The notes under the pieces are model-generated. The model was given only the letters and a program-made list of their open reading frames with translations, was not told where the DNA came from and searched no databases. Below, piece after piece: positions 1 to 5,032 of a stretch of 5,032 nucleotides of DNA. Source of the DNA: CAZNVG01 sp964576475. Its GTDB lineage: Bacteria > Patescibacteriota > Saccharimonadia > Saccharimonadales > CAZNVG01. Location of the stretch: the NCBI GenBank assembly GCA_964576475.1, contig CAZNVG010000065.1:1-5032 (forward strand), read 5' to 3'. Numbering within the stretch: position 1 is the first letter of the stretch; the number at the start of each line of letters is the position of its first letter. The translations under genes were made by a program, and so were the position numbers.

Positions 1-2
1 GT

Positions 3-1289
3 GAACGACACGTATATATTGTTGGTGGTACAGGTAACGGCAAGACCACCATGCTCGAGTATGCCATTATGCAGGATATCCGAGCTGGTAAGGGTGTGGC
101 TGTAGTTGATCCCCACGGTGATTCCGCCCGGAACCTGATCAGCCACATCCCTAAGGAACGAGTTAAAGATGTCATCTACCTTAACCCCAGTGATCTGGAC
201 TACCCAATTGGCTTAAACCTCCTGGAACTACCAGAAGGTTTAACCGGCAGTGAGCTGGCTCATGCTAAAGATATGGTGACGGAAGCAGTTATATCGGTGT
301 TACAAAAGATCTTTGACGATAACTCCGATACTAATGCCTACCGTGTTGAGCGAATACTGCGTAATGCTATTCACACAGCATTTACCGTCAAGGATGCCAC
401 CCTATTTACCGTACTGCGCCTTTTGACCGACAGCACTTATCGTAAGAAAGCTACCCGCAACCTTAAAGACGAAAGCCTAGCCCGATTTTGGAAAGAAGAA
501 CTCGGCAAAGCTGGCGACATGCAACGAGTCAAAATTAGCGGTGGCCCAATCACCCGAATCGAACGCTTTGAGCGGTCTGAGTCAGCTAAACGTATGCTTG
601 GACAAGCTAAATCCACGATAGACTTTGACGATATACTCAACAGCAGCAAGATATTGATCTGTAACTTCTCTAAAGGAAGATTGGGCGAAAGTACATCTAC
701 ATTGTTCGGTACAACGGTACTTGCCAAGCTACAACTGGCCGCCTGGCGGCGAGATGAAATTGCAGCCAGAGACCGTGTGCCATTTTATCTGTACGTCGAT
801 GAGTTCCAAAACTTTGCTAGTGAATCGTTTTTAGGACTGTTTTCAGAAGCGAGGAAGTACAAACTATTTCTGACCATGGCACAACAATCTGTGTCGCAAC
901 TCCAAGCCAAGACAATGATTAACACTATCTTAGACAACGTTGGTACAATTATTGGTTTTAGGTCGAAAAGTAAGGACACCGAAAAGTTGCTACTCCACCA
1001 ATTTAGTCCGCATATTGAACCTGGTGAGATCGGCAATCTACCAACCTACAACTTCTACATTAAGATCGCTGCGCTCCAATCACAGGAGCCCATGTCGGGT
1101 GAAACATTACTGTTAGAGGACAAGGGCAGCCAGAAAGTTGCCGAAGCTGTTATTACTAGCTCACGAAAACAATACGCCACCAAATATGAAGATAAGGAGT
1201 TGAAGCAAATTAAAAACGACAACTCGAACAAGGCTACTGAAAAAGAAAATTCAAAAGATGACTTTGACGTGCCGGAGGTTAATGCGTAA
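3..1289 (+). CDS. TraD/TraG (VirD4)-type type IV secretion / conjugation ATPase, C-terminal part (5' end off the window)
   Basis: This is a P-loop ATPase of the TraG/TraD/VirD4 coupling-protein group, which in known members drives DNA or protein through a type IV secretion or conjugation channel at the inner membrane. The reading frame is open to the left edge. The first ATG (51) cannot be the true start because a Walker A loop, GGTGNGKTT, is encoded just upstream at 24-50. Further along come VVDPHGD (around 111-131), the LNPSD/GLNLLE segment typical of this family, a Walker B-like run FYLYVDEFQNF with Asp-Glu at 798-803, and the TraD-like AQQSVSQL and ILDNVGTIIGFR segments near 880-965. The last ~45 residues are Lys/Glu/Asn/Asp-rich and probably disordered. 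428 residues are visible; any N-terminal membrane segments would lie outside. It ends 20 bases before the next gene, which appears to have its own promoter. The family is clear. Whether it serves conjugation, pili or another export function cannot be told from one partial gene. Confidence 0.9.
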   Translation, partial: ERHVYIVGGTGNGKTTMLEYAIMQDIRAGKGVAVVDPHGDSARNLISHIPKERVKDVIYLNPSDLDYPIGLNLLELPEGLTGSELAHAKDMVTEAVISVLQKIFDDNSDTNAYRVERILRNAIHTAFTVKDATLFTVLRLLTDSTYRKKATRNLKDESLARFWKEELGKAGDMQRVKISGGPITRIERFERSESAKRMLGQAKSTIDFDDILNSSKILICNFSKGRLGESTSTLFGTTVLAKLQLAAWRRDEIAARDRVPFYLYVDEFQNFASESFLGLFSEARKYKLFLTMAQQSVSQLQAKTMINTILDNVGTIIGFRSKSKDTEKLLLHQFSPHIEPGEIGNLPTYNFYIKIAALQSQEPMSGETLLLEDKGSQKVAEAVITSSRKQYATKYEDKELKQIKNDNSNKATEKENSKDDFDVPEVNA

Positions 1290-1296
1290 CTTGAGG

Positions 1297-1302
1297 TATA
1301 AT
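1297..1302 (+). promoter_or_regulatory. Perfect -10 element (TATAAT) for the downstream operon, likely leaderless
   Basis: TATAAT lies in the 20-base gap between the ATPase stop (1287-1289) and the ATG at 1310. Seven bases separate it from the ATG, so a transcript starting at the usual distance would begin at or within a base or two of the start codon. No good -35 sits at 16-18 bases: the hexamers there read GGAGGT or close to it. A TTGACG exists at 1264-1269 but is 27 bases away, too far for standard sigma-70 spacing. A GAGG at 1293-1296 could instead be a poorly spaced (13-base) Shine-Dalgarno on a longer transcript. Confidence 0.55.
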
Positions 1303-1309
1303 TACAGAT

Positions 1310-1795
1310 ATGGATTACAAAAACTTAATCAAGAGATTCAACTTCAAAGCACCGACTGAACTTGAATACGAAGATCTTCGAGCTAAGACATTAACACGTG
1401 CCGATTTGAAAGCTGATATGGAAGGTGTTAACTCGAGCCTTGAGTTAATTCGTAATACACGTGGTGGCTCGTGGCCATCTGAACCCGTAACAGAAGACTT
1501 TGATCTGCTCGACCTTGCTTGGCATGAGCGAGAGTTCCGTGACGGCGACTCCTATGCATATGTAGTTTATGACTCAGATGGTGATTATATCGGTTGCTTT
1601 TACCTCTACCCTATGGGTTTGCGCACCAAACTTACCGAAGAGCTGATGAAATATGACCTAGACGCTAGTTGGTGGGTAACAGCCGAAGCTTACAAACAGG
1701 GTTACTATGAAAAACTGTATAAAGCCCTACAGCACTGGCTCAGTGACTTTCCTATAAAGAACGTTTATTACTCAAACAAGGAGATACCAGCATGA
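1310..1795 (+). CDS. GNAT-like N-acetyltransferase-fold protein
   Basis: This 161-residue soluble protein resembles the compact GNAT-like group annotated as N-acetyltransferase. The best evidence is residues ~81-101, AYVVYDSDGDYIGCFYLYP, which look like the central pair of beta strands with the DG turn (strands 3-4 of the fold). This is followed by DLDASWWVTAEAY (residues 116-128), matching the strand-plus-helix segment around the acyl-CoA site. A canonical Q/RxxGxG/A pyrophosphate loop is not evident, so activity is uncertain. The substrate is unknown. The ATG start follows a TATAAT by seven bases and has no well-spaced Shine-Dalgarno, consistent with leaderless translation. The stop codon overlaps the next start as ATGA (1792-1795), so it is probably the first gene of the operon. 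Confidence 0.68.
   Translation: MDYKNLIKRFNFKAPTELEYEDLRAKTLTRADLKADMEGVNSSLELIRNTRGGSWPSEPVTEDFDLLDLAWHEREFRDGDSYAYVVYDSDGDYIGCFYLYPMGLRTKLTEELMKYDLDASWWVTAEAYKQGYYEKLYKALQHWLSDFPIKNVYYSNKEIPA
1778..1783 (+). promoter_or_regulatory. Shine-Dalgarno for the Ldh-type oxidoreductase
   Basis: AAGGAG lies inside the end of the GNAT-like gene, eight bases before the ATG at 1792. It supports that start and independent ribosome loading in addition to ATGA coupling. Confidence 0.8.
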
Positions 1796-1992
1796 AGATC
1801 AGCACAGATGACCTAAGAAAACAGCTTGTTACTGCCTCATCCCAAGTCGTATCGCCAGAAGAAGCTGAATACTTTGCTGATGAATGCATCGAAGCCCATA
1901 TCCGGAAGTCACCTCGATCTAATCCTTTGAAGTCTACTATTAGCGACCTAAAAGCTTGCATTGAGAATAAGGAAAAAGAGATTGACTACTAG
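1792..1992 (+). CDS. N-terminal fragment of the Ldh-type oxidoreductase (66 residues, ends at amber)
   Basis: This is what a literal reading would translate from the well-supported ATG at 1792. It contains only the N-terminal helices and no nucleotide-binding segment, so it would not be an enzyme alone. The last residues (ENKEKEIDY) run straight into the TAG, and the next in-frame codons (VNLPSFLSIDFHS) continue the same protein. Confidence 0.6.
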   Translation: MKISTDDLRKQLVTASSQVVSPEEAEYFADECIEAHIRKSPRSNPLKSTISDLKACIENKEKEIDY

Positions 1993-2526
1993 GTAAACCT
2001 CCCATCATTTCTGTCGATTGATTTTCACAGTCAGGGCCCACTCGTATATCTCAAACGAATACATGATGAACTTGAAGACCGCTCCAGCAAGAACGGTATA
2101 GCTATGGTTTCATTTGTAAATTCCCAAAGCATGCACACGCTCCATACTTGGGTACAGGGTCTAGCAAAGCGTGGTTTGGTAGCACTGGCAGTATGCAACG
2201 GCGGGCCGAGTGCTGTAGTTCCACATAATGGTACTCGTGGTGTATTTGGCACAAATCCAATGGCATTTGGTTTGCCAGGTAACGATGGTGAAATCCACTG
2301 TGTCGATATGGCTACGTCTCAAATACCATTTTTTGAATTTATGGACAGCATAAAAAACGATAAGCCACTGCAAGAAAATGCTGCGGTTGATCGAGCCGGT
2401 AACCCAACAACAAGTGCCAAAGATGCCATTGATCCAGATAGTGATCCAAATGATCCTGTCAGTAATATTGTACCTATGGGTGGTAGCTATAAGGGCTACT
2501 ATCTTGTTTACTTACTCGAGCTTCTG
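1993..2526 (+). CDS. Central, nucleotide-binding part of the Ldh-type oxidoreductase (after the TAG, truncated by the N gap)
   Basis: This is an in-frame continuation after the amber codon. It includes GIAMVSFVNSQSMHT, GTNPMAFGLPG, VDMATS, AAVDRAGNPTTSAKDA and the Gly-Gly-x-x-Lys-Gly segment near 2479-2508. The internal ATG at 2104 is sometimes picked by gene finders but lies in the middle of the conserved strand preceding NSQS. It has no Shine-Dalgarno, so it is unlikely to be a real start. The frame is open into the N run. Confidence 0.7.
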
Positions 2527-2536
2527 NNNNNNNNNN
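2527..2536. other. Assembly gap (10 N)
   Basis: A run of ten N joins two contigs inside the Ldh-type gene. The coding frame before it (codon boundary at 2526) and after it (codon boundary at 2537) would join in frame only if the gap were a multiple of three. The ten is therefore a placeholder. Missing family sequence suggests roughly 120-165 bases are absent. Confidence 0.97.
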
Positions 2537-2710
2537 AATCTTGCACAATCCGTAGAAGCAGTTCACGACACTTTGCGAAAGCAAACTCCAAAACAAGGCA
2601 CCGAGATACGTATACCTGGACAGGAAAATAATCGCCGGTTTACTGAACAGACACAGGACATTGAAATTGAAGACGACATCATTAAAAACCTAAACGGACT
2701 CATGAAATAA
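2537..2710 (+). CDS. C-terminal fragment of the Ldh-type oxidoreductase
   Basis: 57 residues begin NLAQSVEAVHDTLRKQTP and continue with GTEIRIPGQENNRR and DIEIEDDIIKNLNGL. This is the standard family ending: helix, then an 'IPGE' loop, then a short acidic stretch and a final helix. The frame is open to the N gap upstream. It ends TAA at 2708-2710, whose last base is the first base of the next ATG (TAATG). Confidence 0.75.
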   Translation, partial: NLAQSVEAVHDTLRKQTPKQGTEIRIPGQENNRRFTEQTQDIEIEDDIIKNLNGLMK

Positions 2711-3591
2711 TGAGTAAAGCACCTCTAACTACCCCTGATCTTAGTGAATTGTTCCATCACTACTCGCCCGATGAACTGGCTGCTAGTGAAAAGAACGGAG
2801 ATGCCTTTGCAAACGATGCCTACAACCTGAGAGCTGTAAATGGTGCGGAATATGTCATGCGGATACTTAAACTCCAGCTCCCCGAAACAGTCGAGCGTGA
2901 GGTAGAAATGCAGCACCGACTCGCCGAAGTAGGTATCGGCACGCCTCATTATCTGACATTTGATAATGGTAAACATGTCGGTGAACACGATGGACTGACT
3001 TTTACGTTGAGTGAGCGTATTGCAGGTGAAGTGCCAAAAACTGCTTCACTTGGGCTGATCGGCAGTTTTGGATCAACTTTGGCACGGTTTCATGATGTAC
3101 TTGAGGGAACAGAAGTGCCTTTTAGCAAAATGCAGTGGTTTCAGCCTAAGAATGTCCACGAAGATCTTGAAAAGTACGATGGCCAGCTAAAACCAGATAT
3201 AGCGAAGCTTATTGCAGATGGCGAACAATTATTCCAAACCGATTTACCTCAAACACTTATTCACGGAGACTTGTGGCTCGGCAATGTATTTGCCGAAGGC
3301 GATGAAGTAACTGCTGTTTTTGATATGGAAACTGCTGAACACAACTACCGCATCATTGATCTGGCTCGCACCTACCTTTCTATGCGCTTGGAAACTGAAT
3401 ACGGTAAAGACGAAATTATCGACAAATTGTTTGATGGTTATGACGCAGTTGCCAGTGAGCCACTTACTCAAGAAGAAAAAGATAGTTTTGGCTTGGCGAT
3501 TGGCTATGCTGCTGGTGTCTGCGCGCTCTGGCATGAACTCAACGGCACAAGATATGCAGGTAACTACTTGAAATTTGGAGAAGGACAGTAA
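2710..3591 (+). CDS. Aminoglycoside phosphotransferase-fold kinase (APH/ThrB2/choline-kinase-like)
   Basis: This 293-residue protein kinase-like small-molecule kinase has a normal length for the APH family. The catalytic Brenner motif is HGDLWLGN with His185, Asp187 and Asn192. The metal-binding Asp205 follows in AVFDMETAEH, and the family's 'DLA' region appears at IIDLARTYL. Upstream, YVMRIL (Arg51 in place of the usual Lys/Arg) and EREVEMQHRL (residues 62-71) fit the N-lobe strand and helix C. ARFHDVL (125-131) is the typical LH helix. The family transfers ATP gamma-phosphate to hydroxyls of aminoglycosides, homoserine, choline, sugars or macrolides; nothing here decides which. The start is fixed by TAATG overlap with the preceding gene. 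No good Shine-Dalgarno is present, so translation probably depends on termination-reinitiation. The catalytic residues all appear intact. Confidence 0.85.
   Translation: MSKAPLTTPDLSELFHHYSPDELAASEKNGDAFANDAYNLRAVNGAEYVMRILKLQLPETVEREVEMQHRLAEVGIGTPHYLTFDNGKHVGEHDGLTFTLSERIAGEVPKTASLGLIGSFGSTLARFHDVLEGTEVPFSKMQWFQPKNVHEDLEKYDGQLKPDIAKLIADGEQLFQTDLPQTLIHGDLWLGNVFAEGDEVTAVFDMETAEHNYRIIDLARTYLSMRLETEYGKDEIIDKLFDGYDAVASEPLTQEEKDSFGLAIGYAAGVCALWHELNGTRYAGNYLKFGEGQ
3577..3585 (+). promoter_or_regulatory. Shine-Dalgarno that fixes the YciI-like start at 3593
   Basis: GGAGAAGGA ends seven bases before ATG 3593. An in-frame TTG at 3575 would start inside this element, so it is rejected as the initiator. 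Confidence 0.75.
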
Positions 3592-3592
3592 T

Positions 3593-3925
3593 ATGCAGTT
3601 TGTCATCATAGGGCTTGATGGAACAGACAGTGAAGCACCGACTCGCCGGCAAAAAGTTCGTCAACAACATATTGATATGGGCGATGAGCTGCTCAAGTCC
3701 GGCAATATGTGGTATGGTGCAGCACTTCTCCATGACGATGGCACCATGAAAGGCTCCATGATCCTAGTTGACTTCCCAAGTGAAAAAGAGCTCCAAGAAT
3801 GGCTCGACAAAGAGCCATACATCGTTGGTGATGTTTGGCGTGATGTGACTATCCATAAGTCCAATACTCGTGACCCATGGCAGTTCAATAGAGATGAAGC
3901 GTGGTTTAAGGAGAATGCAAAATGA
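3593..3925 (+). CDS. YciI-like protein (dimeric alpha/beta barrel)
   Basis: 110 residues, close to the ~98 of E. coli/Haemophilus YciI. It matches the family along its length: MQFVIIGLDGTD at the first strand; RQQHI (Arg23-His26) equivalent to the conserved R-x-x-H; then GSMILVDFPSEKELQEWL and EPYIVGDVWRDVTI. Known YciI proteins carry a His-Asp pair, with Asp in 'DPY'. Here that residue is Glu74 (EPY), a conservative change that may tune or alter activity. YciI-fold proteins include some with dehalogenase-like or hydrolase-like chemistry, but for most members the reaction is unknown, and no function is assigned. The C-terminal ~20 residues (DPWQFNRDEAWF..) are an aromatic-rich extension. The start is set by a strong Shine-Dalgarno. 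It begins one base after the kinase stop and ends in an ATGA overlap with the next gene. Confidence 0.82.
   Translation: MQFVIIGLDGTDSEAPTRRQKVRQQHIDMGDELLKSGNMWYGAALLHDDGTMKGSMILVDFPSEKELQEWLDKEPYIVGDVWRDVTIHKSNTRDPWQFNRDEAWFKENAK
3908..3913 (+). promoter_or_regulatory. Shine-Dalgarno for the PNPOx-like gene
   Basis: AAGGAG within the end of the YciI-like gene, eight bases before ATG 3922. Confidence 0.78.
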
Positions 3926-4386
3926 GTATAGATGTTGAAAAGAATATCAGAGATCATATAACTAAAACCGTACACATGTCACTAGGTACTACTACGCCAG
4001 ACGGTAAGCCTTGGGTCTGCGAAGTTCACTTTGTATTTGACGATAGCCTGAACTTGTACTTTATATCCAAGCTAACAACACGGCATTGTACCGAGATCGC
4101 AGACAATCCCTACGTGGCTGGCAATATTGTAAAGCAACACCCTCTGGAAGAATCACCACACGGTGTGTACTTTGAAGGTGTTGCTAAGATTGTTGAACCG
4201 ACAGACGAACAGCTAGAGCTGTACTGCTCAAGGCTAGGCAGAGATAAGGAAGAACTAGCCAAACAACTCAAAGAAGAAGATGGACGACGAATGTATAAGA
4301 TTAGCGTTAGCAACTGGGCTATATTTGGGAAGTTTGGGTTAGACACTAATCAAAAGCACGAACTGTCATGGGGCGAGAATGATTAA
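3922..4386 (+). CDS. Pyridoxamine 5'-phosphate oxidase-like split-barrel flavoprotein
   Basis: This 154-residue protein has the arrangement of the PNPOx-like FMN-binding split barrel. The first strands are MSLGTTTPDGKPWVCEVHF (residues 19-37). Next comes LYFISKLTTRHCTEIADNP (45-63), the strand-plus-helix that in relatives contacts FMN phosphate. GVYFEGVAKIVE (81-92) is another strand, and a charged helix (about 95-122) precedes the final strand MYKISVSNWAIFGKFG. The family includes PNP oxidases, F420- or haem-binding proteins and many uncharacterised reductases; the short single-domain form resembles the YhbP/general stress group more than true PdxH. The cofactor cannot be decided by eye. The ATG overlaps the preceding stop (ATGA, 3922-3925) and has AAGGAG. 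The end overlaps the next gene by 8 bases. Confidence 0.8.
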   Translation: MSIDVEKNIRDHITKTVHMSLGTTTPDGKPWVCEVHFVFDDSLNLYFISKLTTRHCTEIADNPYVAGNIVKQHPLEESPHGVYFEGVAKIVEPTDEQLELYCSRLGRDKEELAKQLKEEDGRRMYKISVSNWAIFGKFGLDTNQKHELSWGEND

Positions 4387-4747
4387 GGGCTATCTGCACA
4401 CCGCATTTGAAGTAGATGACATAGATCAAGCTATAGCTTTTTATGAACAGCTTGGCTTTAGTATAAAGAAACAGTTTGATAAGCCCGAACCGCAAGCCAA
4501 AGCAGCACATATTACAGATAAAAGCGGAGCGACCTTTGAACTATGGCAATTTATCGACAAAGACCACCCACAAGTTGAGATCATTCGTCGTCATGTTGCC
4601 TTTGAGTCAGATAGCCTGGAAGAAGATGTGCAAAAGCTAGTCGAGCAAGGTTGTGAGTTGGTTATACCGATAACTAAAGGCGTAACTTTAACCTATGCGT
4701 TCGTGCGTGACCCAAGTGGCAACTACATCGAGATAGGACAGCGATGA
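4379..4747 (+). CDS. VOC (glyoxalase/bleomycin-resistance/dioxygenase fold) protein with an intact metal tetrad
   Basis: 122 residues, two beta-alpha-beta-beta-beta modules. Module one: YLHTAFEVDDIDQAIAFYEQLG then ATFELWQF. Module two: RRHVAFESDSLEEDVQKLVEQG then FVRDPSGNYIEIGQ. The four metal positions known from glyoxalase I are occupied as His7, Glu54, His72 and Glu118 (H/E/H/E), and DPSGNYIEI is the hallmark last strand. Lactoylglutathione lyase-type activity is therefore possible, but the fold also serves isomerases, epimerases, dioxygenases and thiol transferases such as FosA, and the protein is slightly shorter than E. coli GloA. The ATG lies in an 8-base overlap with the previous gene, with only a weak GGGG (4370-4373) upstream. 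The stop overlaps the next start as ATGA (4744-4747). Confidence 0.83.
   Translation: MIKGYLHTAFEVDDIDQAIAFYEQLGFSIKKQFDKPEPQAKAAHITDKSGATFELWQFIDKDHPQVEIIRRHVAFESDSLEEDVQKLVEQGCELVIPITKGVTLTYAFVRDPSGNYIEIGQR
4735..4738 (+). promoter_or_regulatory. Short Shine-Dalgarno for the RidA-family gene
   Basis: AGGA ends five bases before the ATG at 4744. It is short, but supports this start along with the ATGA overlap. Confidence 0.5.
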
Positions 4748-5032
4748 GTAATAAAGATTATATAGAAAACATAGTCCCAGAAGACTACTCGACAAGGGGA
4801 AACTATACACCGGCTAAGAAGATTGACTACGGTAACTTCTATCAAATTTACGTTTCAGGTGTTCAGGCTCCGAAAGACGAAAACCACCGAGTGGTTACTG
4901 ATGATATCGAAGAGCAAACCAAGTTAGTCTTCGAAGACATCTCCAAGATCCTGGCTCAAGCTGGAGCAACACTTGATGACGTAGTTAAGGCGGTTATCTA
5001 CATAACTGATATGAAAGATTTTGATAAGATTT
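4744..5032 (+). CDS. RidA/YjgF/UK114-family protein, N-terminal part (3' end off the window)
   Basis: The first 96 residues are visible. FYQIYVSGVQAPKDE (residues ~34-48) matches the family's 'vSGq.p.d' strand. EEQTKLVFEDISKILAQAG then TLDDVVKAVIYITDMKDFDKI matches the conserved helix and strand ('QT.q.l.Ni...L..aG.sl.dVvk..vyltdm.dF'). RidA proteins are trimers that hydrolyse reactive enamines/imines such as 2-aminoacrylate, which protects PLP enzymes. The arginine that binds the substrate carboxylate (Arg105 in E. coli RidA) lies beyond the window, so deaminase competence cannot be judged. The N-terminus is ~20 residues longer than in E. coli RidA, with the start supported by ATGA coupling to the VOC gene. 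Confidence 0.85.
   Translation, partial: MSNKDYIENIVPEDYSTRGNYTPAKKIDYGNFYQIYVSGVQAPKDENHRVVTDDIEEQTKLVFEDISKILAQAGATLDDVVKAVIYITDMKDFDKI

Larger units (their letters stand above)
1792..2710 (+). pseudogene. Ldh/malate dehydrogenase-2 family (Ldh-type) oxidoreductase, interrupted by an in-frame TAG and an N gap
   Basis: The family uses NAD(P)H to reduce 2-keto acids or cyclic imino acids; the substrate here is unknown. The start at 1792 has a strong AAGGAG and ATGA overlap. The opening, MKISTDDLRKQL then EEAEYFADECIEAHIR, is the usual N-terminal helix region. An amber TAG at 1990-1992 stops the frame after 66 residues, but the SAME frame continues through 1993-2526 without another stop. It carries GVFGTNPMAFGLPG (residues ~150-163), CVDMATS (170-176) and GGSYKGYYLVYLLELL (230-245), all family landmarks. 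Ten N follow at 2527-2536. After them the C-terminal part (2537-2710, ending GTEIRIPGQE.. and EIEDDIIKNL) is in a different frame, so the true gap is not 10 bases. 302 codons are seen (including the TAG); the family is usually about 330-360 residues, so perhaps 40-55 are missing. The usual DSHG motif is replaced by a Pro/Arg/Ser-rich segment. The gene could be a real nonsense mutant, a sequencing error or a strain mixture. Confidence 0.82.

Noticed and set aside
1264..1302. TTGACG at 1264-1269 as the -35 partner of TATAAT
   Set aside because: The spacing is 27 bases, well outside the 15-19 usual for sigma-70-type promoters.
1993..2103. Intergenic region or small RNA between two apparent genes
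   Set aside because: The stretch is open in the same frame as both sides and encodes plausible Ldh-family sequence, so it is coding sequence behind a single amber codon rather than a spacer.
2104..2631. 175-residue frame running through the N gap
   Set aside because: Upstream of the gap it is genuine Ldh-type sequence. Downstream of the N it is in the wrong frame, since the real C-terminus is read from 2537 in another frame, so the tail to 2631 is spurious.
3244..3609. 121-residue open frame on the minus strand
   Set aside because: It lies fully antisense to the kinase gene with its intact catalytic motifs, has no family resemblance and reads as a Cys/Ser/Phe-rich shadow.
3661..3975. 104-residue open frame on the minus strand
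   Set aside because: It is antisense to the YciI-like gene and crosses its junction with the PNPOx-like gene. It is Ser-rich shadow sequence with no supporting start signal.
1790..4750. UGA recoding (Gracilibacteria/Absconditabacteria code)
   Set aside because: TGA ends the GNAT-like, YciI-like and VOC genes exactly where the next gene starts, so it acts as a stop here.
1..5032. CRISPR array, tRNA, insertion sequence or intrinsic terminator
   Set aside because: No regularly spaced repeats, cloverleaf-like segment, transposase motif or GC hairpin followed by a T run was found. Coding sequence fills nearly the entire window.

Overview
This looks like a 5 kb piece of a draft (probably metagenome-derived) bacterial genome. 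It is scaffolded with one run of N, and every convincing gene lies on the + strand. The left-hand gene encodes a TraD/TraG-type conjugation ATPase of the kind common in Patescibacteria (candidate phyla radiation, for example Saccharibacteria) and in some Gram-positive mobile elements. Together with small, tightly overlapping genes and moderate GC, this makes a Patescibacteria/Saccharibacteria origin my best guess. It is an inference, not a demonstration. TGA is used as a normal stop by several genes, so the UGA=Gly code of Gracilibacteria/Absconditabacteria does not apply.

Layout. Positions 3-1289 hold the C-terminal 428 residues of the secretion/conjugation ATPase, cut by the left edge inside or just before its Walker A loop. 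A 20-base gap follows, with a perfect TATAAT placed so that transcription would begin at or next to the following ATG. From there a compact co-directional run continues off the right edge: GNAT-like protein (1310-1795), an Ldh-type oxidoreductase broken by an in-frame amber codon and by a scaffold gap (1792-2710), an aminoglycoside-phosphotransferase-fold kinase (2710-3591), a YciI-like protein (3593-3925), a PNPOx-like split-barrel flavoprotein (3922-4386), a VOC/glyoxalase-fold protein (4379-4747) and a RidA-family protein (4744 to the edge). Neighbours overlap by 1, 4 or 8 bases or are separated by a single base, so the run is almost certainly one translationally coupled operon.

How the genes may work together. 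All seven downstream products are small soluble enzymes acting on low-molecular-weight metabolites: acyl transfer, NAD(P)-linked reduction, phosphorylation, YciI chemistry, flavin redox, glyoxalase-type chemistry and imine/enamine hydrolysis. No single named pathway is recognised. A metabolite-damage-control or resistance/detoxification cassette is a reasonable hypothesis, but only context supports it.

No tRNA, rRNA, CRISPR array, insertion sequence or intrinsic terminator was seen. No stretch longer than 300 bases lacks a gene.
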